DNA of 64,000 nt from Pegoplata infirma (lineage: Eukaryota; Arthropoda; Insecta; Diptera; Anthomyiidae), in the NCBI GenBank assembly GCA_963921195.1, contig OY992539.1, forward strand, positions 157,665,307 through 157,729,306. The letters are read 5' to 3'. Within the stretch, counting starts at the first letter, position 1. Every line of letters begins with the position of its first letter. Both the position numbers and the translations under genes were made by a program. Below, piece by piece: positions 22,316-34,075 of the stretch. The notes under the pieces were generated by a model, which was not told the DNA's origin, did not search any database, and saw nothing but the letters and a program-made list of their open reading frames with translations.

Positions 22316-22951
22316 TAATTTTCACATATAGAATAAAATTGACTATTAACTGAATAAATTTGACATTAAAAGTTTTTCTGATGATTATAATAACTGGATT
22401 ATATGAAACTAGTAAAAAACGAACCAGGATGTCTTAAATTTTTAGAAAAATAAATTTTTCTTTCACACCTTTCTCAATTCAAACCATATACTCCAAATTA
22501 TGTTTTTTTTTATTTTTTTCAAAAAATGCAATAAAAATATGTAATATCAGCAATATATGCAAAAATATGCATTAAATGCAAAATATGCAAAAATATGCAC
22601 TAACAAATCGATGCCATTTTACTGAAAATTTATTGATTCGCAAAGATATTTAGTTTTTGTTGATCTCAGACTGACGACAACAAATATGCATTTGCATAAA
22701 AGTCCGAACCATGTTTATAACTAAAGGTAGAACTGGTGCCCACGCTTTTTATTGTACACTCATAGAAATATTTAAGTAGAAAAATTAGTAAACCCATTGT
22801 AGATCAAGTTTTACAGAATAATTCCGTATTCAACAAAAATTAATGTCGATATCGTTGAATAATCAGTATAGTTAAATCAACTATTTGCAATGTGTCTACA
22901 GAATTCAATAGATAAATCAAAATAGGAAAAACAACCCTGTTCGTTCATTTT

Positions 22952-23626
22952 TATACCCTCCAACCACAGTGTGGGGGTATACTCACTTTGTCATTCCATG
23001 TGTAACGCATTGAATTATCGGTCTAGGACCCTATAAAGTATATATTTTATTGATCAGTGATCGATTCTAAGACATTCTAGCGATGTCCGTCCGTCCGACT
23101 GTCCGTCTGTAGAGGACACGATACAGTCCAAAATAAGAGAGCTAGACTTCCCAAGTTTGGCAAGAATATGTCTTATATTCCTAGGCAGGTTAAGTTCGGA
23201 AATGGGCAAAATCGGACCAAGGGGGAAAAAGTTTCCCCTTAGAGGACTAAACCAACCCATGAAAAATACCACTTTTTTACATGATTTTTTGTGTTTTTGT
23301 TTAACAAATGCAACATTTTTATGCTACAGGAAGTTCAAAGTCCTGCATTTGGACCCAGAGAATTAGATAATGTCGTTTTTTCGGTCCGCCCCCCCCCCTT
23401 TATGGGCGTGGAATAAATTTGTTTTTTAAATAACGATAAACTTGTATTTCTTTAGTGCATAAAGCATAAGAATGAATTTTTAAACACATATTCGAGAGGA
23501 AATTTGCCCCCCCCCAAACCACTTTCGACCCCCCCCCCAAAAAAAAAGAAATCCCTGCATTTTTTTTTGCATGTTGGAGGGTATAAAAGATTCGGCACAG
23601 CCGAATTTAACACTCTTACTTGTTTT
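22952..23626 (+). mobile_element. HINE/INE-1-like repeat, copy C
   Basis: TATACCCTCCAACCACAGTG start, the gtccgtccgactgtccg block, 'gttggagggtata', the hairpin TTCGGCACAGCCGAA and 'cactcttacttgtttt' end. It is close to copy A over the whole body, including 'gcaacatttttatgctacag'. Confidence 0.72.
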
Positions 23627-23753
23627 TATTATTAACGAGTGGCGAGTGAGTTGGTAGCAATGTGAAACGTGTTTGTCTCTTATAAAATTATTTGATGTGT
23701 TTGTCTTTTATAAAATTATTTAATATTATAAAAATAAATACAAATAAGATCTG

Positions 23754-24105
23754 TAGCGCAATTCACTAACTTTTTAACGACAAAAATCGGTAGTTATATT
23801 GTCAGAAATCGTTAATTATCGACAATTGTCTTTAAAACCGATTCTATAACATTTTTCTACCGAATTTTGTCGTTATTGAAAATCGTTAAGTTATCAACAA
23901 ATTTTTTTTTGAAGTTAAAGTTAACGAAATTTTTCGGTTCTCAATACAATTTCAAAATAAATAAATTTCAAATTAACTATCTTTGTCGTTAATTCTTGTC
24001 GATAATTGAAAAATTTATGGAATCACATATTCCTTAAAACAACCGACAATTCTCGTTAGTTAACGATATCGATAATTTCGTTAAAAAAGTTACTGAATCG
24101 CACTA
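23754..24105. mobile_element. hAT-type MITE, TSD AAGATCTG/CTGATCTG
   Basis: 352 bp with ends TAGCGCAATTCACTAACTTT and the near complement 'aaagttactgaatcgcacta'. The flanking 8-mers are aagatctg (23746-23753) and ctgatctg (24106-24113), six of eight matching. The interior repeats 'cgttaa/ttaacg' motifs. Confidence 0.75.
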
Positions 24106-24113
24106 CTGATCTG

Positions 24114-26205
24114 TAAATATTTGGTAAGCAAAAAAGTACATTGATTACTTTATGTATTCATACTATATTAAAACTTTTTTGATTTTTTTTTTTTACGGAT
24201 TTTGTTTGGTATCATCAGAAAACTGGAGAATGGCTTATGAGTACATAACATGAATAAACGAAGTGTGTGTGAAAATCTTTGTGAAATTCTTCAAATATTG
24301 CAGCTTAAAAAGCCGGCGTTAATACAAAAATATTGTGATTTATGCTTAATAAAAGAATACATATTTACAAATAACAAGTTTTTTTTTTATTAATAAAATT
24401 TCTTATATTAACAAAAATATGAGTTGAATTTACAAAAAATAAGAGTTGATTTACAAAAAAAAAAGAGTTGATCAACTTTTACAAAAACTGACAATAATTT
24501 TTATTAAAATCAACATAAATATTTGTAGGGTCATAATCAACAATGATTTCTTTTGAATTTACAACGATTTTATTTGGGAATAAAATGATTTTTGGTTGAG
24601 TGTAGTGTAGGATCCGCTATAGCTTCAAAAATGTATTTACCAGTACAAGTTGGAAATTTATTGAGGTAAAATTACACAAAAATTACACAAAAAATATCAT
24701 TATCCAAAAATTATCCAAGGATTTTACAATTGTCCCACTTTTGGATAATTATTCAGAAAGTGGCAACACTGGTTTATGTTGATTAAAAGTTGACTTCCAA
24801 AATGTACTGCGAAAGGACTAAAAAATGCTGTTTCTTGGGCCTCTTTGAAAAAATTTTAAAACACATGACTCCATTTTGAGGCGCAGCGACGATATTCCCT
24901 GTGTTTGTTGTAAACACAATCTTAAAGTCTCAAAATTTAAAATTATTTGTCAATTTTGAGACGATGTGGGTAGCAGGTTTTTATTTTTTTTAAATTTTCA
25001 AACAAAATTTGAATTTTTTTATGATTGTTTACAACAACCACATGGAAAAAATTGAGTTATGATTGAATTATGACTTTTTTGTGAATAGGTTTCTTTTACA
25101 AAAAGTATTTAATTTCCTTAATATTATGTTTAGACCAAACAAAAACTAACTTGTTTTTGGCAAAAAAGCATTTTGGAAAGCCAAACTGTTTACATCGAAT
25201 AAAAAGAGTTTTTGTTTGTCAAATCAAATTAATTATTTTCTAAATTCACTAAAAAACACAAAATTACAATAGCCACACGTTAAAAAAATTAAATTACACA
25301 TTTATTTACTTTTTTAAAAGATTTGAATATTAATTTCACAAAAAAACAAATATTTTTATTATGACATTCGTTTTTACTAAAAGAAAATTAAAAAAACATT
25401 CACACTGAATTAATAGTAGCATAGACCACAACCTAAATTCTAGTTTTTGTTCAGTTTTAGTTGGCAATGCAGCTTTTAAATTGTATGGAAAATACATGTA
25501 GTTTTTGCCAAAAACCAAAAAAATATTCAAAAACAACTTGTTTTCGTTGGTGTAAATACCGTATAAAACAATTATAAAAATTTATTTAAATCACAATTTT
25601 GTATTAATTACCCATTAAATTCGATATAATGACGATTTTTTTACTTGTTTTCTGTTTCAAACAGCACAAAACTATCACGAAAAATCACAAAACAAAACTT
25701 ACTCACGCACACTCACGTGCGAAAATATTTTTTCTAATCACGCGAGTAAAACACAAAAATAATAACACAATTGCATTTATAAGGAATAAGGAATACAAAA
25801 AATAAAGTGAAAGGAAAAAAATTTTGTATTTCCAATAGAAACAAATATTTCCAGTGCAATTTGTTATTGATAATAAAAAAAAAGAGCAAGACTCACCGAA
25901 ACTCAAAATATTTCAATTAAAAAAAAAAGAAAATTTATAGCTTTCCGCACAAAATTATACCAAAATTACTTTATTTAGTTTTAATAAAACCACAATAAAT
26001 TCACTTTAAAAAAGAGCAATACAACACACGTCTTCGCTTTACAAAAGAAAGAAGAAATAAGCCTCAAAAGAGGCTTAAGTTTTAAATTTCAAGTCAATTG
26101 ATTGAAAATTGATGGGGTCAGTGGGGGACATTGAGAGCACCTTCCCATCGTGATAAATATACCAAATGTTTCATTTGTTTAACAAAAATACAAAAAAAAA
26201 ACATG
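24114..26205. other. Intronic AT-rich stretch, no gene found
   Basis: Low-complexity sequence with 'aagagttgatttacaaaaa' lines near 24420-24480 that look like a decayed small repeat. 'taggatccgctatagcttca' (24609) resembles 19728. The - strand frames at 25336-25536 and 25703-25906 have no recognisable motif. I see no exon, since the VPS13 frame passes from 19432 to 26663 in phase. Confidence 0.5.
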
Positions 26206-26211
26206 TAAAAA

Positions 26212-26542
26212 GTGTATTTTTTCAGAGGTTGGTTCAGTTCTTCAAAGGGGAAATTTTCCCCCTTGTCCGATTTTGCCTATTTCCGAAATTAACCTGCGTA
26301 GAACCATAAGACCTATTCGTGCCAAATTTGAGAAAGATGGCTCTTTTATTTTGGACTGCATCCTGCCATCTACAGACATACGGACGGACAGACGGACGGA
26401 CAGACGGACATTCATAGAATGTCTTAGAATCGAACATGGATCAATAATATATATACTTTATGGGGTCCCCGACCGATATTTCGATGTGTTACAAACGGAA
26501 TGACAAAGTAAGTATACCCCCATACTGTGGTTGGAGGGTATA
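26212..26542 (-). mobile_element. HINE/INE-1-like repeat, truncated, copy D
   Basis: Reverse orientation: the TATACCCTCCAACCACAGTA end is at 26542, followed on the - strand by the usual 'gtccgtctgtccgtccg' block. The family ends near 26212 ('ggttggttcag') without the hairpin tail, so the 3' half is missing. Confidence 0.65.
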
Positions 26543-26662
26543 AAAATAAAATACTAGTTATTATTATTTTACTTTAATTATTTTGCTCATTATCGTTACC
26601 TACGACTTTAATCCGTATATAAAATAAGTAATTATATTTTTATTTCTATACTTTTCTTTAAG

Positions 26663-26773
26663 GAACTTTGTAAAATCTCTACGAAATAAAGCGACGCATA
26701 TGGCTAAAGGTTTCGTTCATCATATAAGTTCAAGCCGCTTAAAAACAATTAATAACAAGTTTGGAGAATTTTC
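26663..26773 (+). CDS. Vps13D: Vps13D-like exon (111 bp)
   Basis: Acceptor 'tttctttaag' and donor GTAAGT at 26774. The first base completes the Lys codon carried over from 19432, and the frame reads NFVKSLRNKATHMAKGFVHH to KFGEFS. Two bases carry over, so another exon must follow. None was found in the remaining 37 kb, so either the next intron runs beyond the window or a very short exon escaped me. The 7.2-kb intron before it holds a 2.8-kb hAT element and three smaller elements. Confidence 0.82.
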
Positions 26774-26779
26774 GTAAGT

Positions 26780-27391
26780 ATATACTATAAACGGATTAAC
26801 ATCCAAAACATTGTTCCCGCAAATCATATTTCAGGCGCAGATCCACGGGGGGGAAAAAGGAAATAATAATTTGCCTATGTGATAAAACTTTTCTTTATAA
26901 AAAATACAAAAATTTTTATAGGCGAAATATTTGGGAATTTTTCTAGACGAAAATTTTTTTAATTTTTCTAAATGAAAAATTTGGGAATTTTTCTATAGAA
27001 AAAAGTTGAGAATTTTTTATAGCAAAAATCTTAATATTTGGACAATTTTTATATGAAAAATCTAACAGTTTTTCTATAGGAAAAATCTAAGAATTTTCTA
27101 TATTGAAAATTTGACAATTCTTCTGGGTAAAAAAAAATAGAGGAAATGAAATCATGAGTGAGAATTTTTTCTAGAATTTTCAAGAATCTCATAAGTTTTC
27201 TTAAGCAAAAATGTTTTTAAATCTTAAATTTTTTTACAGAAAAAAAGTAAAATTAAAATAAAATTTTTCTGTAGGAAAAATATAAATTTTTTATTAAAAT
27301 TTATTAATTTTCATAACAATTGGAATGTTTTTTATTTCCCTGCAGGATTAGTGGCCGGTCCTTGATAGTTCTCATGATATGTCACTTATAC
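26780..27391. other. Intronic stretch with 'gggaatttttctat' lines
   Basis: Several degenerate copies of 'aaaatttgggaatttttcta' between 26920 and 27120 suggest a short-period old tandem repeat. No gene is visible. Confidence 0.5.
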
Positions 27392-27399
27392 ATAATGAC

Positions 27400-27900
27400 T
27401 AGGGATGAGATTTTCACGCACTAAAAAATCGAAAAAATGCGCTTAAAATATGCGCTAAAAAATTCAAAATATGCATTAAAAAACCTAAAAATATGCACTA
27501 AAAAATAAAATGTCTGCAATAAAAATCTTGTTTCCGTAGGAAAAACTTCTTACAAAGCAAAAAGTAACGCCGGGTTTAAATAGTAACATTTAAAACTTTA
27601 TATGAGCAAGATTTGTTAGAAATTAACACAATCTATAAAAAAAAATTAAAAAAAAAATAATTTTTCTTATTTCCAAAATAAATTTTTAAAATTTAAAATA
27701 GTTTTTGAAACAAATAAATTTCGATTTGGGTTTTTGCTAATTTATGCCAAAATATGCAAAAATATACATTTTCACCAAAATATGCAAAAACAAATCGATG
27801 GCATTTTAACGCAAATTTCTTTATTCGGAAAGATAATTGGGCGATATCGTTTTTAGACTATCGACAAAAAACATGCATTTGCATGGAAATCTCATCCCTA
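27400..27900. mobile_element. hAT-type MITE, TSD ATAATGAC
   Basis: 501 bp with ends TAGGGATGAGATTTTCACGC and 'gcatggaaatctcatcccta'. Exact ATAATGAC lies at 27392-27399 and 27901-27908. The interior 'aaaatatgca' runs and the right end match the element at 19923, so it is the short member of that family. Confidence 0.93.
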
Positions 27901-28209
27901 ATAATGACCCACATATTACAAACTTGACACCTTTTATACAAAAACACCTGTTTCTTTCGTGAGGAAGTATCTTAAACTTCGGATATGAAATGTCACTGGA
28001 CCTATCCCTTTGGAACACAACCCGTTTCGGTTCAATACACCACTTTTTTTTTCGAGACTTTTCCAAAATTTTTCCTAAAAGCATTTTTAATAAATTTTTT
28101 ATTCTAAAACCCAAAGAAAACGGAAAACAAAATTTTCCAGGAAAATATTTCAAAGTTTGTCGAAATTTTTTTTATCCTAATAAATTAGTCAATAAATTTT
28201 TTATCCTAA

Positions 28210-31033
28210 TTTAATTATTATTTATTATTATTATTATTTATTATTATTTATTTTTTCGTTATTAGAACCTTAAGAATAAATTCTTTTGTGGTTCAATTGG
28301 GATTACATAAGAAAAGTCATTATTAAATACTTAAAAATAATTAAATTATTTTTTAAAATATAAAAGTCAAAAACAATAGTTTAACAAATTATTTAAAAAA
28401 AATATATATATTTAATGATAGTTTAACAAATTAATAAAAAACAAATATATATATTTAATGAACTGGCTTTATAGTTTTGAGAAGAGTAAAGAAATAAAAT
28501 TGAATTATAAATTTAAAAGAATGAAGTTATTGAGTATGATTTGAAGAAAAAGATAAAAAAGAAGAACAGAAAACTAATAGTGTATTGTGAGCTAATTGTT
28601 GGAAGTGATATGTTCAAATAGGGATTCCTTGAAACTGTTTATTCCCGATATAGATTTAGTGTTAATAGGTAGGTCATTCCATAATTTAATTGCGTTAACG
28701 AAAATGAATCTGCTTGTATTAAGAAAGTTGTGTCTGGGTATTATTAAAGTAATGTATCTTGTAGATCTAGCAAATGTTAGTTTTTCAAATAGATAAGCAG
28801 GAGTCTTCTGATGCAAAAGCTTGTGCAGAAATATTAGGTTACGCATACAAAGGTAGTCCTCTAAATCACAACCAAGGGTAATTTTTGTCCAAGATGATAT
28901 ACTATCAAACCGGGCTATACCATATACATACCGCGTTGCATTATTAAAAGACACCTGTAATTTGTGCATTGAGTGCGAATCTAATTTACTATATACCTCA
29001 GCTGAATAGGTTATCAGTGGAAGAATTAATTGAATCACAAGCTTTCGCTTAATTTCGATTGGGGTAAAGTAAGACGACATTCGTAGATTTCGTAGTACAA
29101 GAAAAACATTACGCACAACGTTGTTTATGTGGTCTGTACATGAAAAGGTTGAGTTAATGTAAAATCCCAGATATTTCACTCTGTCGACATACGTCAGAGA
29201 GGTGGAACCAAGATATAGTGTTGGAAAATAACTACGATCCAGTGTAAATTTACTTATTGGTAAAACAAACGATTTTTTAGGATTAAGTACCAAATTATTG
29301 GTTTCAGCCCAAGTTTTTATAGCCCCTAAGTCCTCATTGAGTTTGCAACATGAATCTTCTATCAAACCAAGACGTTTAGAAATATAAAGTTGAATATCAT
29401 CTGCATAACCATGCATCCGAGCATACTTGCAGACACTAAACACATCATTAACAAAAATGCTAAATAACAGAGGACCTAGAACGGATCCTTGCGGTACACC
29501 AGAAGTTATGCATTTCAAACCAGATTGCATATTTCCTATAATTACCTTTTGAGCACGCCCCGTCAAGTAATTTTTCATAAGAATCAAAGCTGCATCAGTA
29601 AAACCAAAATAGTGCTTTAATTTCTGACAAAGTATAGCATGATCTACTTTATCAAATGCCTTAGAAAAGTCTAACAAACACATGAATGTCAAATTTCCCA
29701 AGTCATACTCAGGTCTGACATCATCCATTACCTTTAGGGCGGCAGTAGTACAGCTATGAGCAGCACGGAATCCAGATTGCAATGGAGATAAAAGTTTGTT
29801 AAGATTAAGATGGGATGAGATTTGTTCGGCCATAACGGACTCAAAAACTTTAGCAAACACTGAAAGAATACTTATCGGACGGTAATCACTTGCATTTACA
29901 GCAGTAGATATTTTTGCTATGGGAATCACTCTTCCTATTTTCCATAATTTAGGAAAGATGGACGTTGTTATGCAATGATTAAATATATGTGTTAGTGGCC
30001 CAACAACATAAGGCAGTATTAATTTTACAAACTTAATAGACACGCCATCTTCACCAATAGCATTAGAACGAATTTTCAAAACGTTCTTGATCACTTCAGC
30101 CTCACATACTGTAGAAAATATAAAGCTTTTACTGCAAAATAAAGAGCTTTGAGGGCTAAAATTATGGTTTCCCATTATAGCACTATCACAAAAAAAATCA
30201 TTAAGCTCATCTGGGACTAACTTGCACTCAGTTGAACTACTGGAATGGACACCTAAAGTCTTAATGTTTTTCCAAAGTTGGCCACTAGGTAAATTCATGT
30301 TGAGTTTACGAGCAAAATATGACTTTTTAGCCTGCCTGACTACGAGATTAGCATGATTTCTAGCTCTATTGTAAGCAGCTCTATTTATAGATGTTGACTT
30401 TTTCTTCCAAACGCTATAGCAATGATTATGAGCTTGAATTGATTGTTTTACACTTGATGTATACCAAGGGCAAGAACAATTTTTTACATAAAAACTACGT
30501 TCAGGTACATGACGATTATATACTTGCTGCAATGTTGTAAGAAAAACATCTAACTTTCGATCTACGGATGGCTGATACCAACAATCATTCCAGTTTAACT
30601 CCGAGATCTCACCAAATAATGAGGGAAAATCAACCGAATTATAATCTCTATATGTTATGAGCCTTAAATTTTCATCCTTTTCTAGGTTTATATTTAACGT
30701 GCAAAACAAAAGATCATGATCTGAGAGAAACGAAATCTGATCAAATAAAAGTAATAAGTTAGGATGTGAGAGAATAAACAAGTCAAGTAGACTTGGACGA
30801 GAATTTGATGAAAAACGTGTGGGAAACTCATTATTAACAATGGTCATGCCAACGGAGTTGACAAGATCAAGCAGTTCATCACTAACATTATCCTCTAAGA
30901 ACAAATTAACATTAAAGTCACCACAGGTGATAAAAAGTCATAATCGATAGCATGATTCTTAAAATCAGTAAAAAAAGGCTCAAGTGTATGTGACCTGTTA
31001 GGATTATAGACACATGACACTAATGTGGCTATT
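28210..31033 (-). mobile_element. CR1/L2-like LINE, 5'-truncated
   Basis: A non-LTR retrotransposon on the - strand. Its 3' end is an (AATAAT)-type tail at 28210-28255, as in CR1/L2-like elements, followed upstream by an A-rich 3' UTR and the long ORF2. The 5' end stops in the endonuclease near 31033. It lies antisense to Vps13D. Confidence 0.8.
28592..30939 (-). CDS. LINE ORF2: endonuclease end plus reverse transcriptase
   Basis: An open frame of 770 codons with only one visible break. The 5' part carries the end of an APE-type endonuclease (CGDFNVN, then SFLSDHD), followed by a linker. The RT domain follows: SDYRPISILSVFAKVFE, LQSGFRAAHSCTTAALKVMD, FMCLLDFSKAFDKVDH, SGVPQGSVLGPLLFSIFVND and the catalytic YADDIQLY. 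The thumb and C-terminal region are typical of CR1/L2 elements, and the frame ends about 380 bp before the tail. A 1-base frameshift near 30938 separates the frame at 30904 from the remaining endonuclease codons upstream. The intact catalytic motifs mean a fairly young copy, but the 5' truncation makes it unable to move by itself. Confidence 0.88.
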
Positions 31034-31194
31034 CTAAAATTTTATTATTATAATAAGTGCTATTATTAGCAACCCAGAATTTTATTATAGATACCAAAAA
31101 TTTCAACTCTTAAAAAAAGCTTTATCAACTTTTTGTTGTTCTAAAACAATTTAATTTGAAATTTGAATTTAGACAACAAAATTTTATAAGCACA

Positions 31195-31275
31195 ATAGCT
31201 GTATGGGTAGGTGGGTGGTTTTGATATTTTGTTATTTTTGGAGGCATGGGTTCAAATCCCACCCATTTCTAACAA
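31195..31275 (+). repeat. tRNA-like (SINE head) sequence
   Basis: B-box-like 'catgggttcaaatcccaccc' with an A-box-like 'gtatgggtaggtggg' about 40 bp upstream. An AT-rich tail follows. The anticodon and acceptor arms are not convincing. Confidence 0.45.
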
Positions 31276-31628
31276 ATATTTTTTTTTGCCAATTTTTATT
31301 TTTTTTTTATTACAAATATTATAATGCAGTTTTTTTAATTTTTAAATTTCGCAATTTTTAAAAGATGCAAAAAAAATTGATTTTTGCATCTTTTTTTTCT
31401 GAAATTATTATTATTGTATGGTTTTAATTGGCTATTTCTCTCGCAAAAAAGCATTATAATTGTCTTTAAAGGAAAAAAAATAATATTTTTTTTAACTACA
31501 CTTTTTTGCATGCAAAAAAAAATTGCAATAATTTTTGTAATAATATGTTTCTTATTTTTGACTACAATAATGCGTATTTTGACAAATTGCGAAAAAAAAT
31601 ACGGAATTTTGACGAAAACAAAATGTTG

Positions 31629-32115
31629 CCCAGCAAAAACATGGTAATGAGTTGTGAAAAGTAATCATTACCAAGTACATTATTTATAAGGAGTACCCAT
31701 TACCATTGACATTATTTTAAGCCCAAAAGTAACTACTTCTTAGTAATATGTTATAAAAGCACTTCTAAGTAATAACATCTCCTTGCACTTACAGTTTTTA
31801 ACCTTTACAATTCAATTAACTTAAAAAGTGCTTTAAAACTTAAAAAAAATTACGCAATTTTTAAGTTTAAGTAAAAACAAGTTAAATTTTAAAAGTTTTA
31901 ATTAACTAATTATTTTACATCTTATTGGTAATGGGTTTTTACTCCTTATTAGTAATCCGAGGCAGTAACTACTTATTTATCTCCATACTCTTCACTAGTT
32001 ATTTTTGTCTCACGCCCTTGTTAAAATAATTAGTGTTTCATTCAAAAAGTAACTAGTTATTAACAGTTGTTTCGGATTACAAAACCCATTACTGGTAATG
32101 CCAATTTTTGCTGGG
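31629..32115. mobile_element. CCCAGCAAAAA MITE, TG duplication
   Basis: 487 bp with ends CCCAGCAAAAACATGGTAAT and the complement 'ggtaatgccaatttttgctggg'. TG flanks at 31627-31628 and 32116-32117. The interior has opposed 'ggtaatgggtttttactcc' and 'aaggagta' lines. The same lines recur at 58870 and 59820, so a relative lies there. Confidence 0.85.
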
Positions 32116-33029
32116 TGGTTTCTTGTTATAAATGAAAAAAATATTGTTATAGATGACAAAATATTGTTATGTACTTTTCAGTCTAAAGAAATCAAATGAT
32201 TTATTTTTAATTAGTTTATCACCAGGATAAAAATATTTTTAATAAATGTTTTTTTTTTTAAGAAATATTCCGCATTTGTTTCTTTCAAATATTGTTGAAA
32301 AATCACAGTTAATACCCGAGTAAAAAAAATGATATGACACAATATATAATTTAATATGGGTTCGTGTCTATTTTGATATAATCTTATACGAAAAATGGTT
32401 TCATAAGATTTGATCGAATATTATCTCTTAATATCAGTTTATATAACTTTATATCGACTTTGATACGAGTTTTGGTCTAATCCAATGATATAAAATTTTA
32501 TCCAATTATATTAAAATTTATACAATTTTATAAATCGGATGTTTTTTTTTAGTTTTTAATAAAAAGTTGAAAAATTAAAATAATAAAAATAAGTTGTTCC
32601 CCGAGTAAAAAAAAATTGTATGGTAAAACATGTTATCTTATAAAATTATATATAATTTATTGGATCTGATTTTGCTAAATTTCATCCGAAAATTGGCCGC
32701 GCCAAAGTTATCCCAAATTATCTATTATCATGATTTTGTATTAAATATGATATAATATGATGTAATTTCATCCGGAAATTGGCCGCGCCAAAGTTATCTT
32801 AAAATATCCAATATCATGATTTTATATTAAATTGGATATTATATAATGTAATTTCATCCGAAATTTGGCCGCGCCAAAGTTATCTTATAATATCTGATAT
32901 CTTGATTTTATAAAAAAATTATTGGATACATTTTTATCCAAAAAATGTTTCTGTTTTTAGATTTATTTTTAGATATAATAATGTCAAACTGAAAATAAAT
33001 AAAAAAAAAAAAAACTTCGAACGGACGGG

Positions 33030-33100
33030 GATTAGAACCACAAGTCTTCCGTTTTGTAATCGCAATCTCTACCCTCTAGACCAGCGGACGTTGTTAGCAA
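33030..33100 (-). repeat. tRNA-like (SINE head) sequence
   Basis: On the - strand 'gctggtctagagggtagaga' (A-box-like) is followed about 35 bp later by 'gtggttctaatccccgtcc' (B-box-like). It is the most tRNA-like of these relics, but the acceptor stem does not pair. Confidence 0.5.
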
Positions 33101-33434
33101 ATAACAACTTTAAAAGACTTAGTTTTAAATAAATTGATCGTATCTAATTATATCAAATTGATCTAACATATAGTAATATATGATTATATCCAATTAAATA
33201 TGTTATTCACTTGTACACAATTTTCAAAAAGACTTAGAAAATTTTTGATAAAATTTGCAAAAAAAAAAAAATTGGAATGACGTACAGCGCTATTAGGGGC
33301 TTTCATGGTAAGCTTAAACAATAATTTTAATGTAGCGGTATGCCTTATTTCCAATTCATAGGCTTCCAAAGTGAAATAAGACTTTGGCTTATAAATTTGA
33401 AATTTTTCATGGAATCAGGAAATCAGAATTAGAT

Positions 33435-34075
33435 TTGAGATCGGGTTCCAAAAATCATTGATAATTTGATAATTTAAACCAAATATATCTATTATTAACT
33501 ATATAAATGCAATATAAATTTTTAAAAATGATTGCAAAAATTCAAAAAGTAAAATTTTTTAAGTTCTAAAAAAACAAATGCAAAAAAAAAGTGTTTTCTA
33601 TTTAAAAAAACAATAAAAAAATATATTTTTTTCTGGAATCGAACTCGGGTTCCCAATAATGGTAGATAATTTTATAATAAATTAAATATAGTTATATATA
33701 ACTATATAACAGCAATATATTTTTTTAAAAATGATTGCAAAAATTAAAAAAAAAAAATATTTAGTTCTAAAAAAAATAAATGCAATAAAAAAGTGTTTTC
33801 TATTTAAAAAAAAATAAAAAAAATACATTTTTTTTCTGGAATCGAACTCGGGTTGCCAAAAATTATAGATAATTTTATAATAAATTAAATATAGTTATAT
33901 ATAACTGTATAAAAGAAAAATAATTTTTTAAAAATGATTGCAAAAATTCCAAAAATCAAAATTTTTTAGTTCTAAAAAAATTAAACGCAATAAAAAAGTG
34001 TTTTCTATTTAAAAAAAATAAAAAAAAAACTTTTTTTTCTCGACTGGGCCGGGAATCGAACTCGGGTTCCCAAAA
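33435..34075. repeat. ~200-bp tandem repeat carrying a T-loop-like motif
   Basis: 'ggaatcgaactcgggttccc' or a close variant occurs near 33440 and at 33635, 33838 and 34052. Between them the same order repeats: 'tagttatatataactatat', 'aaaatgattgcaaaaatt', 'agtgttttctatttaaaa'. The motif is a B box / T-loop on the - strand. Confidence 0.8.

Larger units (their letters stand above)
19923..22713. mobile_element. hAT-type element, 2.8 kb, TSD TTTATAAC
   Basis: The ends TAGGGTTCGGACTTTTATGC and GCATAAAAGTCCGAACCATG are inverted, with exact TTTATAAC at 19915-19922 and 22714-22721. Both arms are rich in 'aaaatatgca'. The interior holds a TTA-flanked foldback, a second hAT end ('gtgcaaactcta', about 21694) and a tRNA-like sequence. 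No transposase frame is visible, so it is non-autonomous or gutted. Confidence 0.9.

Noticed and set aside
27821..28214. Frames of 110 (-) and 74 (+) codons
   Set aside because: They overlap the end of a hAT MITE and AT-rich DNA, with no recognised motif.
33435..34075. CRISPR array
   Set aside because: Spacing is about 200 bp, the spacers are alike, and the sequence is animal DNA.
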